Shown in pieces: positions 36,949-46,138 of a stretch of 64,000 nucleotides of DNA. How positions within the stretch are numbered: position 1 is the stretch's first letter; each line of letters opens with the position of its first letter. This DNA is from Desulfosediminicola flagellatus. GTDB taxonomy: Bacteria > Desulfobacterota > Desulfobulbia > Desulfobulbales > Desulfocapsaceae. The position numbers and the translations under genes were made by a program. The stretch is taken from NCBI RefSeq assembly GCF_005116655.2, contig NZ_CP050698.1, positions 2,882,501 through 2,946,500 of the forward strand, read 5' to 3'. The notes below the pieces were generated by a model. The model ran no database searches, had not been told where the DNA came from, and saw nothing but the letters and a program-made list of their open reading frames with translations.

Positions 36949-39900
36949 TTATGGAATATACTCTTTCCATTTGCTTCGACCGCTTTTGTACGCCTTAATC
37001 GGCAGATTTTCCTGCTGAATCTCTTTAATTTCACCAGTACTTGTCTGAACAAACGCTCGTGGTCCTTCACTACCACCTGAGCCGGTATGCAGGTTTGGTG
37101 TTGTGGCCAGACCACGTCCAAGATCAAGCTTGTTTTCTACGTTCCCATAAGCATCCAACCCTTCGTCGCCAAAGACGTTTTCATACCATGAGGTACCGGT
37201 TTTATAATATACTGCATACAGGTAGGCCTCGCCTTCAGCCTGACATACATCGCTAAAAGGCTGATACGTAGTAAACGTAAGCAGTCCACCAAGCAGTGTT
37301 CCCTGACCAAGATTTCTTTCCCTGTTGGTATACGGCCAGAAATCCTTATACCAGCCATCTGTACAATCAGCATTATCGTTAGTGCAATCGCCTACAGGGA
37401 TCCCGGCAACATATTTTTCAAGCGCTGCAAAGTACGCAGTGTCAGGAGTTGTTCCCTGACGGATTACTGCTGGTACACATGTTAATGTACTGCCACCACC
37501 AAGCGGCGAACCATTAGTTGTGTCTGTGGTATCAAGGCAGGAAAGTTTTGAATACCTGGCTTCAGATGACTGAGCAACGAGTATGTTATCTACTCGCAAG
37601 AGACCTCGATCACCCGCACCATTGTTGCCCATCCCGGTATCAGCCCCGGTAGTAGGATTGATATTATCGGTGAATTCAACCTCTCCCCAGAGAAAACTTT
37701 GTGGGTCACCGGTTGTACCGTCAAAGATCATTGGTTCCTTGATACCAAAGAATGTCTGTTGATTAGTGTCTGTTTTGTCACGAGGATCCCAAAATCTTCC
37801 TGTCCCGAAATACACCCAGAAGTTCCTGCCATCATATCCCACAGATGGCGCTGAACTAATCGGCCTGTTATCGCCCGACAAATCAATCAGAGGCAGAATC
37901 TGCCACTCATTCGGGGTAGTAGGCACCTGCTCTACACCATTCCCGTACGTACTGGAACCACCAGATATTGGTCGTGTAACAAGACGATACATCTTACCAC
38001 CGCCATCCCACTCCGTAGTTTCGTCGGCATTGGTGATGAAGTTTCCTTCAGTTGTGCCGAAATAGACAGTGTCAGCCATGTAGTCAAAGGTACTTGGACT
38101 AATATCAAAATCTACAGTAATTAAATCTGAGGTAAATCCATTCGGTGATCCAGCCAGATCAAAGGTTCCACCCGAGGCCCCGGAAGTTGGAGCAGTAGCC
38201 GGGATTCGTAGAGCTGTTTTTCCGCTGGAATCTGCTACGTCAGTACCATTGAGCCATGAAAGCGGGATTACACTCACCTTGGCATTCTGATCACTTACAC
38301 CTTCCACAGCATCTGGGCCATGAGGTCCACTTCCCAGAATAAGATACCATTCATTTGCTTCAGGCCCATCTACACCGAACCCATCCGCATGCGTTGCCGG
38401 ATTTTTCATGATTACCATGGTAGGGATTGCTGCTGAGTAACCGAGATCTACATAATTTGGGTTACCACTGTTATCAAGCGTCTGGGTAAGTTCGCCCAGA
38501 ACAATCGGCGGTGCCTCAGGATTAGTAATATCCAATATGAAATATGATGAGATGAACCGCCTGTTATCCTCCGCCAGACCATCTGTAGGATCTACACTGA
38601 CCTCATATGCATTTGCCGGCGCACCACCCAGTCGCATTCCACCAACGAGAATTGTTCCCCAGCCATCCGGATGATAACATCCAGCGGCGGTAGGTGTGGA
38701 ATTACCACCAGCATCGGTGCAGCTTGACTCCTCCTGAAAGATCTTCACATCAAAAATACGCGGACGAAGATCGATAAAGTATTTATGGGCATATGCCTCA
38801 TCTGTCAGACAACTTAAATGTGGCAATATATTATACGGAATATATGACCACATTTCTGCACCAAGAGCCGGAAAATTGCCCGCACTCTCGTCACAGTTAC
38901 CGCTTGCATCTTCTGTAGACGTTAAACAGAATTTCTTTTCATCTTCTTTATAAAAACCTCCATTAACAGCAGACAACATACCATTATTTTTACCATAATA
39001 GATCATATGGCGACGGTCTTTATGCGCTGCTACAAATCTGGCATAGGATCTGTCTCTGTAGAGAAACTGAAATCCTTCTGCAGGTTCAGACACTGTCATT
39101 GGTGTTGAATGAATTGTATCAGGATGCCTGTACGTTAAGAGTGTCGTACCTCCTTCCTGATCAGGCAATTGACGACTACGCATGATTTTATCAAGTCGCC
39201 CGTTACCGTTGAGATCTTCACCTGCATCAAGAATCCCGTCATTATTTGTATCTTCGTTGATCAAAGAGTCTGCGCCTCTTGACCAACTGACGATTGCATC
39301 AACCTCTTCACTGGTAGCTACGCCAAAATCGGCATAGACTGGCGAGCGTGTCCCGCTGACAGGAAGATCATTCGATGATGCGTCAAGGGCAAGCCCCTCT
39401 ACAAAAGGCCGTACTTCATCATCATCGTCAACAACCCCATCATAATCGTCATCAACGATTCCGTTATTATTCAGATCAATCCAGGTAAAAATATATCGTT
39501 CTTTATCGTCAGAAAGGTACGTCCTGTTCGATGAAGTTAAAAGCGCTGGATCGTTTAACCACCCAGCAGCTTCCCAGAGGAATTTTACGTCCTCAAGATC
39601 TTTTGAATTTGTGCAGGTTCCAGTATCGAAAACAAGTGAATTAAAACATGCCTTTGACTTCCCTGCAGTTTCATCAAAGTAGATAATAACACGCAAATCA
39701 GTGCCATCTAATATACCATTATTATTTGCGTCCTCTGAGTAATCAAGCTTGCCATCACCATCAATATCCTCTCCGGCGCTGAGCAAACCATCATTGTTTG
39801 CATCCTCATCCACGTCCAGAACTCCATCTCCATCGATATCTTCTGATGGTTCGAGAGTTCTGTTCTGGTCTGTATCCTCAAACATATAGCCGGCGTCGTT

Positions 39901-42900
39901 GATGAACAACGCATGTACATCACCAACCCACTCGACCTTATATTCGGAACCGTCCTGATGATTACGATTGAGTTCCGGCCAGAAAATAGCCTGATAGATA
40001 GCACCTTCACCACCACGTGATGATGAAATAACTGATGCAGCAGAACCTGCAGAAGATCTCTGCCTGAGTTCATTGAATTTTTCCAGCAGGTTATTCTCAA
40101 GATCTTCAGGATTTTCACCTAAAACTAGACCGGTCCCGCCGTTTTCTGCCGCACTCCTGATTAACTCATCAGGACTACACTCATCATTCCCTGTATCCCT
40201 CAGCGTACCGGCAACAACAATATGTGTTGTAATGTTTTGCTTCTCTTTTTCATCAATGTTGCCATCTCCATCTGAATCTTCCCCAGTGGAAAGTGTAGAA
40301 TTGGCACCATACAAACTTACCGCATCGCTGTTCTTGGCAAAATAGGTCAAGTCATCAAGATATGTACTTGCGTTTAAATCATTAGGGCATGTCGCATCCG
40401 AGGCTTGATCACCATCATTGATTGCAGCGTTACCAACAAAATCAATAACATCCTGATTGATATCAGCCGTCGATGCCCCTTCAGTTATTATCAGAATATG
40501 GTTTTCCTGACACCAGTTGACAACAGGATCTGGATTTTCAATCTGCGCCCAGGTTACTCCTGCATCATCAGTCGGCTCTGTACCGCTTGATGTACCTGTA
40601 GTAGTAGCCTGGAAATAGATTGTATCTCCGCCTGCATCTGTGGATGTCACCACATCGCCGATCGTATATGCTGTAGCATTAGCCCAGCCGCCTGCACTTA
40701 CCTGAAAGTCATCATCATTGAGACGGAGATCAGTGCGTTGGGTGTAATAACCTATTGCGTTATATACTGCCTCTGCAAGAGGTGTCCATGAAGTCGCCCG
40801 AGTATCGTTTACGGCAACCACAACATCTTCTATATGCTGGCGTCCTCCACCGACATCAGCAGAACCCAGAATAATATTTGATCTAACTTCGGCACCATCC
40901 TGCGTATTACCAGGACAATACTGCTCAATGATGTCAGTTGTGTCTGCTGCATCACATTCAGTTTTTGCACCATTATCATTAAACGCCATGACCCCGATAC
41001 GCAGGTCTTCTTTTACTTCCTGAAGAATCCCTTCCGGCGTATCACTTGAAGCAATATAGCCTTTAAACACCTTCAAAGGATGTATCACACCCAATTGCGA
41101 CAATACACCTGAATCGATAAGGATGGCCGGAAGATTCCCGGAACTAGATGTCTGTGTAATCTGATCGCTTGGATCAATTACTTCAGGAATTCGAAGGTCG
41201 GCACAATAATCTTCCATCGCCTGGTAGACGCAAACCCACTGAGCGTTATTGAGCACGTTTCCATTATTATCAATCAGACCAGCATAATTAGTATTAGCAT
41301 AGGTCAAGTCTGGAGCTACTGTTGCGGTATCACCGTCTATTTCGCCACTAAACTCAGTCGCAACTACAGGAACACAAGTGGTTATTAAATCATCGGACTG
41401 TACGTAAATAAGACTATAAACATCCTTCTTGCACTCATTCTTCCCAGCATTATAATCGTCACACTCGTAATTATAACCATCTTCGTTTTTAAACATTTCC
41501 TGGCTGTACGTACAGGGATTACCGTCACACCCACCATCTGCAAGAGCTAAGGCAGGTTTTGCAATACACGTAACAGCTCCTCCACCACCGGTATCCCAAC
41601 AGCGTCCGACATAACCACTTCGCTCATCATGGGGCTTGTCAGCATCAAAAATTCCTGAGCAATGGTATGTGCTTACGAATGAAGAAATCTCTCCAGGCCC
41701 TATTGCACCATATACCGTAGGGCAGGAACCAGCTCCACCACCAGTAGTCGCATATATTTTGCTGAGATTATAGTTACTTTGCCAACAATATTGTAGCCCA
41801 TGGTTCAATGCCGCACGTTGATCATATGCTGAAGCATCTACTCCTGGAGCAGGCTCTAGACAATTATCGACTTTGTTCTGGTCGCCCTGGATAGAACCAT
41901 CAAGAGACGCCTCAATGACAGGAGCACACTTTCCATAGTCAAAGCCGTTCTCACTCACATTAAGAATCTCAATTCGAGTGACATCATCAACGGAATCAAT
42001 CTGATCCCATAAAATCTCTTGCCCTGAGGCTTGAGGGCCTCGAACACGCAATGTGAGGTATTCATCATCAGCAGTAGTTGCCAGTCCATTACTTAGAACC
42101 ACCTGCTTTACAAACCCGCGATCTCCACACCCACGGTTTTCTGAGATCAGCAGATCTCGTATGTCATCATACTTTCCGCCAGTTAAAATATTTTTCTGAA
42201 TATCAAATTTTGAGGCGGAAACCCAATTAAGGAAATTCCCTCTCGCGTAAAAAGCAGTGACCTCAACAGGAGTTACGGTATCTTTTACACTTACACAAAC
42301 ATCAGAATTATACGAAGCAGTACCCGAGGCAGCAATACAACCCAAATTGGCATTTACAGCCCCTCCAGCGACAACAACATATTTACCTTCATCAATATGA
42401 GTCCATCCAATAATATCGTCATCGGGAGAGTCCCCCATAGCCGGCCCGCCACCTGTCGCTTCAAATATTTTCCCTTCATATGAAACGATATCGCCTACGG
42501 CATAGGTCGTATCCGAAAGCCAGGATGAATTTTGATTATTCCATTCGCATCCTATGTCTGAAGCTAATGTTTCTCCATCTGTGTTGTCGGGGTCATTGGA
42601 TACACAGGCTTTTTGCGCTATATATACACGGTCACCATCAGTTACTGTATCCCCCGCCGCATAAGCAGTATCATCTGCCCACCTGTCAAAAGATTTCTTC
42701 CAGCCTTCATAATCAAAGACCTTATCCCAGGTACAGGCGGTGTCATCATAAAGATAACTGCCGGTGGCGGTACAATCTTCATATGCCTGGTATATGATGC
42801 CATTTACATAAACCCTGTCCCCTTCATCATATTCTTCACCTGACTCCCATTGTTGATAAGGGCCATCCTGCCATTGGTACCAGACATCCTGACCACTGGA

Positions 42901-43182
42901 GTCCTCCACCTCATAAATCCCGATATAGACATCAGCAGTATCATATGAATCATCAAAACACTGCGATTCATCAGGATCAGTATATGCCATATCGAGCATA
43001 CTTCCGGAGTTATCAATGACCAACAGGAGGTTTGACTTTACGCCATATGAAAGAAACGGGGGTTCAGCTACCCCTGAACTGCATACATCAGCGGCATACG
43101 CTTTCTCGACCCTCAATCCTGTTAAAGCAAGCATCCCAAGCCCTACCAGGAAGATAGCAATTGATTTGTGTTTCCATTTCAT
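36949..43182 (-). CDS. pilY1: PilY1-type tip adhesin with chitin-binding-like repeats and calcium loops (cassette 1)
   Basis: 2077 residues, much longer than most PilY1 proteins. Signal peptide (cut near KAYA), then a von Willebrand A domain opening with the MIDAS DNSGSM (about 57-62). Three modules with the pattern W-x-x-x-x-x-Y-x-x-G-D-x-V-x-x-x-G-x-x-Y/F-x-A follow in that head (about 113-157, 168-215, 221-262), a fourth lies near 831-884; they resemble CBM5/12 chitin-binding modules. Acidic D-x-D-x-D-G-x-x-D loops repeat near 1099-1161, 1234-1255 and 1307-1332. The C-terminal PilC-type propeller begins near 1370 (YYGKNNGMLSAVNGG, SYIPYNILPHL). It starts at 43182, with a GGTGAAG site; an ATG 13 codons upstream lacks one. 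Last gene of cassette 1. Confidence 0.9.
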   Translation of the reverse strand: MKWKHKSIAIFLVGLGMLALTGLRVEKAYAADVCSSGVAEPPFLSYGVKSNLLLVIDNSGSMLDMAYTDPDESQCFDDSYDTADVYIGIYEVEDSSGQDVWYQWQDGPYQQWESGEEYDEGDRVYVNGIIYQAYEDCTATGSYLYDDTACTWDKVFDYEGWKKSFDRWADDTAYAAGDTVTDGDRVYIAQKACVSNDPDNTDGETLASDIGCEWNNQNSSWLSDTTYAVGDIVSYEGKIFEATGGGPAMGDSPDDDIIGWTHIDEGKYVVVAGGAVNANLGCIAASGTASYNSDVCVSVKDTVTPVEVTAFYARGNFLNWVSASKFDIQKNILTGGKYDDIRDLLISENRGCGDRGFVKQVVLSNGLATTADDEYLTLRVRGPQASGQEILWDQIDSVDDVTRIEILNVSENGFDYGKCAPVIEASLDGSIQGDQNKVDNCLEPAPGVDASAYDQRAALNHGLQYCWQSNYNLSKIYATTGGGAGSCPTVYGAIGPGEISSFVSTYHCSGIFDADKPHDERSGYVGRCWDTGGGGAVTCIAKPALALADGGCDGNPCTYSQEMFKNEDGYNYECDDYNAGKNECKKDVYSLIYVQSDDLITTCVPVVATEFSGEIDGDTATVAPDLTYANTNYAGLIDNNGNVLNNAQWVCVYQAMEDYCADLRIPEVIDPSDQITQTSSSGNLPAILIDSGVLSQLGVIHPLKVFKGYIASSDTPEGILQEVKEDLRIGVMAFNDNGAKTECDAADTTDIIEQYCPGNTQDGAEVRSNIILGSADVGGGRQHIEDVVVAVNDTRATSWTPLAEAVYNAIGYYTQRTDLRLNDDDFQVSAGGWANATAYTIGDVVTSTDAGGDTIYFQATTTGTSSGTEPTDDAGVTWAQIENPDPVVNWCQENHILIITEGASTADINQDVIDFVGNAAINDGDQASDATCPNDLNASTYLDDLTYFAKNSDAVSLYGANSTLSTGEDSDGDGNIDEKEKQNITTHIVVAGTLRDTGNDECSPDELIRSAAENGGTGLVLGENPEDLENNLLEKFNELRQRSSAGSAASVISSSRGGEGAIYQAIFWPELNRNHQDGSEYKVEWVGDVHALFINDAGYMFEDTDQNRTLEPSEDIDGDGVLDVDEDANNDGLLSAGEDIDGDGKLDYSEDANNNGILDGTDLRVIIYFDETAGKSKACFNSLVFDTGTCTNSKDLEDVKFLWEAAGWLNDPALLTSSNRTYLSDDKERYIFTWIDLNNNGIVDDDYDGVVDDDDEVRPFVEGLALDASSNDLPVSGTRSPVYADFGVATSEEVDAIVSWSRGADSLINEDTNNDGILDAGEDLNGNGRLDKIMRSRQLPDQEGGTTLLTYRHPDTIHSTPMTVSEPAEGFQFLYRDRSYARFVAAHKDRRHMIYYGKNNGMLSAVNGGFYKEDEKKFCLTSTEDASGNCDESAGNFPALGAEMWSYIPYNILPHLSCLTDEAYAHKYFIDLRPRIFDVKIFQEESSCTDAGGNSTPTAAGCYHPDGWGTILVGGMRLGGAPANAYEVSVDPTDGLAEDNRRFISSYFILDITNPEAPPIVLGELTQTLDNSGNPNYVDLGYSAAIPTMVIMKNPATHADGFGVDGPEANEWYLILGSGPHGPDAVEGVSDQNAKVSVIPLSWLNGTDVADSSGKTALRIPATAPTSGASGGTFDLAGSPNGFTSDLITVDFDISPSTFDYMADTVYFGTTEGNFITNADETTEWDGGGKMYRLVTRPISGGSSTYGNGVEQVPTTPNEWQILPLIDLSGDNRPISSAPSVGYDGRNFWVYFGTGRFWDPRDKTDTNQQTFFGIKEPMIFDGTTGDPQSFLWGEVEFTDNINPTTGADTGMGNNGAGDRGLLRVDNILVAQSSEARYSKLSCLDTTDTTNGSPLGGGSTLTCVPAVIRQGTTPDTAYFAALEKYVAGIPVGDCTNDNADCTDGWYKDFWPYTNRERNLGQGTLLGGLLTFTTYQPFSDVCQAEGEAYLYAVYYKTGTSWYENVFGDEGLDAYGNVENKLDLGRGLATTPNLHTGSGGSEGPRAFVQTSTGEIKEIQQENLPIKAYKSGRSKWKEYIP

Positions 43183-43250
43183 ATCTTCACCATCCTGCTT
43201 TTCTAATTTACAATTTTTCATTTTTTAGATGAAGTGAATACGTTAGTCGA

Positions 43251-43880
43251 TCAATAGTTACAGCTACTTTCATCACCTACGAGGTGTCGCCAGCCGAACA
43301 ACACTATTGATTCACTCAAGCCGGCCCCCATATGCCTTGAATAAATATCGTAAAGAAGCGATACGCCACCAGCTGCGGCAGATTTCCCTTTTCTTTCATA
43401 GCCAGCCGCCATCATTAATGCACCTCCAGCCTGCATACTTGTTGATCCCACCACATACCCAAAACTCTGTTCAGGAGAACCGACTGGATATACGAAATCT
43501 GCAGAAGCATCAGTCATTATTGAATTATCAATGTTTAATGTCGTGAAACGAGTGTCGGTGTAGGAGTTGTAGGCCATATCACGAGTATTGACTGTAATGG
43601 TTCCCTCAAGTGTACCAGTAGAAAATCCGGTAACACAGTTGAGATTCTGTTCCAGTACTTCAGCGCCAAGCACAGCCCCTGCCTCAGCCGCATAAAAAGT
43701 CTCTTTATGCAATTTATCGTTACCCGCAATCTGCAACTCCTGTGAGGTATTGATGGTAGTCGATATGCCTATTAGGGTTAAAATGACCATCACAAGCAAT
43801 GCGGTAACCAGCACAAACCCACGTTCATTGCTATTTCTTGAGAGAAGTGTTTGAAATATTCGCGTGATTTTTTCGTTCAT
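43251..43880 (-). CDS. pilX: PilX-type minor pilin (cassette 1)
   Basis: 209 residues. The N-terminus RNSNERGFVLVTALLVMVILTLIG is a type IV prepilin signal for PilX (cut after G, new Phe). QELQIAGNDKLHKETFYAAEAG is the PilX-type helix. Two cysteine-containing regions follow (QNLNCVTG and the C-terminal SSCNY). PilX primes pilus assembly and helps place PilY1 at the tip. It follows pilV by one base. Confidence 0.88.
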   Translation of the reverse strand: MNEKITRIFQTLLSRNSNERGFVLVTALLVMVILTLIGISTTINTSQELQIAGNDKLHKETFYAAEAGAVLGAEVLEQNLNCVTGFSTGTLEGTITVNTRDMAYNSYTDTRFTTLNIDNSIMTDASADFVYPVGSPEQSFGYVVGSTSMQAGGALMMAAGYERKGKSAAAGGVSLLYDIYSRHMGAGLSESIVLFGWRHLVGDESSCNY

Positions 43881-43881
43881 A

Positions 43882-44286
43882 TCATTTCACAAATTTGGCC
43901 TTGATATAATTTACGACAACGCTTCTCTGTTGCCCGTCATCCTGACTTGTGACAGTGATTACAATTGATTTAGTTTCCGGCATCGGCGTGGCATCAGTAA
44001 CATTCCAGGTGGTCGTATATTTACCGTTGGTTGAGGTTGTGCTACCGTTAGTTAGATCTGCGTAGTCCATAGCAAACACCCTTTCAACTGAGTCGGCTGC
44101 CCACGTCCCCCCCGTTGTAAGTATATTTGCTGTAGCATTTCCCTTTATCCCTGTAGTCTGCATTGATGTGAGCGCGATAATACCTATGGAAAGAATTACC
44201 ATCGCAATCAACACCTCAATCAGGGTAAACCCCTCTTCTCGTAATGAAACTGATTGTATTTTTTTCATGCTTTCCATTCTTTTCAT
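43882..44286 (-). CDS. pilV: PilV-type minor pilin (cassette 1)
   Basis: 134 residues from the ATG at 44286, two bases after the pilW stop; ATGs at 44277 and 44268 are alternatives. The prepilin site EEG-FTLIEVLIAMVILSIGI shows the Glu5 of class III leaders. TVEV-like strands follow and the end is VVNYIKAKFVK, with the NYIKA pattern repeated in the other two PilV proteins of this window. Confidence 0.85.
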   Translation of the reverse strand: MKRMESMKKIQSVSLREEGFTLIEVLIAMVILSIGIIALTSMQTTGIKGNATANILTTGGTWAADSVERVFAMDYADLTNGSTTSTNGKYTTTWNVTDATPMPETKSIVITVTSQDDGQQRSVVVNYIKAKFVK

Positions 44287-44287
44287 G

Positions 44288-45211
44288 CTATAGCCCGGTA
44301 TTTCTGAAATAGATCGAGAATTCGAGTAACCGTCGCCTAAAATTGTCAGCAACTGTTATCTGCCTGTCGGCCACAATATATGTCGATGTATTTGAAAACT
44401 TAGGATCGTCTTTTTTGGCTCTGGATAATGCCCAGATTCGTGCAGACCGTATATACGCTATCTCTACGTTAGCCACCGCATTAAACGGAGCACCGGTTAT
44501 AGCGGAACCACCTGCTGTATCATTTACATCAACCACACCGTCATCATTGGTATCGATCCCGACATCAAGTCTGTTGTCGTTATCAGTATCAACTCCCCAG
44601 ATCACATTACCGGCTGCAGTCGTATCCAAGGCTCCATCCCCATCAACATCAAAGGCATAGGCGATTCCTAGAAATTCGATATTTTCGGCAATAAGTTCCC
44701 TGTTATTATTAGGTGAGGCAGCAACTACAGTGGACTGAATACTTCTTGTGAGATCAGCAACTCCATCCTGTTCATTAGCATCGTTGTCAGGAAAATCAGC
44801 AAGCGAATAGGTCAGAACCTCATTGGGGTCATCAAGTACCCCATCTTCGTCGAGGTCTGTGGTAAACTGAATTGATGAGTTCCCATTAGCATCGAGACCA
44901 TAGGCCAAATTACGTTTCGTGATATCACGAAGAGCAAAAACTGTGGCTCCTGCTCCATCAGGATTATACCCCACCATGCGAAAATCAGATTCCATCATGG
45001 CGGTGCCAGCCCGAAGATTCTGCTGCATCACGGTGACCTGACTCTGGGCATTGTAATGATCGTCCTGCGCGACAAACAGAACATATATTGCGCCAACCAC
45101 CAGAGTGGATATCCCCATCGCAATAATCAGCTCTATCATTGTAAAACCATGATTTGAGCACGACCAGATCGTTTTTTTACTGCCCAGTTTTTTGATTATT
45201 CTGTTTGACAT
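44288..45211 (-). CDS. pilW: PilW-type minor pilin with calcium-loop segments (cassette 1)
   Basis: 307 residues. The prepilin site HG-FTMIELIIAMGISTLV is near 22. QQNLRAGTAMMESDFRMVGYNP is typical of PilW. Between about 105 and 230 there are several D-x-D-x-D-G/N-x-x-D motifs (DLDEDGVLDD, DVDGDGALDT, DTDNDNRLDV, DTNDDGVVDV), unusual in number for a minor pilin and likely to bind calcium. It ends RRRLLEFSIYFRNTGL; the RNxGL end is conserved in all three PilW proteins here. It overlaps nothing but sits two bases from pilV. Confidence 0.85.
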   Translation of the reverse strand: MSNRIIKKLGSKKTIWSCSNHGFTMIELIIAMGISTLVVGAIYVLFVAQDDHYNAQSQVTVMQQNLRAGTAMMESDFRMVGYNPDGAGATVFALRDITKRNLAYGLDANGNSSIQFTTDLDEDGVLDDPNEVLTYSLADFPDNDANEQDGVADLTRSIQSTVVAASPNNNRELIAENIEFLGIAYAFDVDGDGALDTTAAGNVIWGVDTDNDNRLDVGIDTNDDGVVDVNDTAGGSAITGAPFNAVANVEIAYIRSARIWALSRAKKDDPKFSNTSTYIVADRQITVADNFRRRLLEFSIYFRNTGL

Positions 45212-45221
45212 GCTCTATCCC

Positions 45222-45797
45222 TTATTCCATTTTCACTCCGCCGGAAACCAGCAGTGTAACCTTACGAGTTCTCGGTATTTTTACATGACCAAGTGTTACC
45301 GAACCAGTTCCGCCTGAAGCAACCCCTCGTGCCGTAAATCCACCACGGTCATTAGTAAACGTTGTCGCGGAAAGGCATACACCGGCGGTTAAATTCACAC
45401 TGTAAAATGAAGTTTCACTCCCAGTCATTTGATTGTCTTTTGCTGATCCTGTATTGTCCGGGCCGCCATCATCAATAAACATGCGGTAACTTCCACCTTC
45501 CGGTGGACAGGCAACTTTTGTGAATTCAAAGCCGACATTTCGGTTTGATTTGATAGCCATCGATTTTGCACGCTGCATCGCAGCATGTAATTCCTGCGCC
45601 GCCCCTTTAAGCCTGTAGTTAGGAACCCATTTATTCAAACCTGAAAACACGACCGCGCTCAGAATTGAAATAATTCCAATCACAACCATCATCTCGACAA
45701 GGGTAAAACCTCCAGCCTTTATTGCTTTCACGTTTTTTTCACTGTTCAGATACAATTCAAGCCTCCAAAGAGTAGATGTATTTCGCACATTGAACAC
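45222..45797 (-). CDS. fimT: FimT/GspH-type minor pilin (cassette 1)
   Basis: 191 residues. The prepilin site is AGG-FTLVEMMVVIGIISIL near 30, and GspH-type residues follow (LHAAMQRAKSMAIKSNRNVG). In the middle RMFIDDGGPDNTG is a conserved loop shared by all four FimT proteins here. Its leader of 29 residues is longer than in the others. First gene of cassette 1, downstream of a sigma-54-like promoter. Confidence 0.82.
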   Translation of the reverse strand: MFNVRNTSTLWRLELYLNSEKNVKAIKAGGFTLVEMMVVIGIISILSAVVFSGLNKWVPNYRLKGAAQELHAAMQRAKSMAIKSNRNVGFEFTKVACPPEGGSYRMFIDDGGPDNTGSAKDNQMTGSETSFYSVNLTAGVCLSATTFTNDRGGFTARGVASGGTGSVTLGHVKIPRTRKVTLLVSGGVKME

Positions 45798-46138
45798 ACA
45801 CCGTTCTATCCCTATTAATTATCCACAAAAATTCATTTTACTCCAATTGTTTGTTATTTTTAATGTATACCGCTACAGTTGAGACATCTGCAAATACGAT
45901 GCCATCGGCTGGACCTATACTAATTCCTCTTAGAATAGGTCTATATTTTGGTCAATTAGAGAGAACTTATCTTAGTGAGGGTAAGCTGGAATTGAATACT
46001 TTGTGTGCATATGACGCATACTGATAGAGGAATGTAAAAAAAGTTACTACTAGAGATAGGTAGGTGACATTATTTGTCACTCCATAGTTCAGGAAGGACT
46101 ATTACGAATATTTATTGAGGGATTAAGCTACCAAATCA
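45798..46138. other. Space between pilR and the cassette 1 promoter region
   Basis: 341 bases with no gene. It holds the sigma-54-like promoter at 45889-45904. The 45925-45965 stretch in reverse complement carries TTGACCAAAAT and CCTATTCT, a possible degenerate relative of the repeats at 7270 and 12529. PilR-binding sites would be expected here; no clear one was identified. Confidence 0.5.
45889..45904 (-). promoter_or_regulatory. Sigma-54 (RpoN) promoter, cassette 1
   Basis: On the minus strand TGGCATCGTATTTGC fits TGGCAC-N5-TTGC with the invariant GG and GC ten bases apart and the -12 TTGC perfect. A start near 45878 would leave a leader of about 80 bases before fimT. Confidence 0.7.

Noticed and set aside
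39700-39885. Possible CRISPR-like or tandem array
   Set aside because: The repetition follows codons for D-x-D-x-D loops in frame inside pilY1, with no regular spacers.
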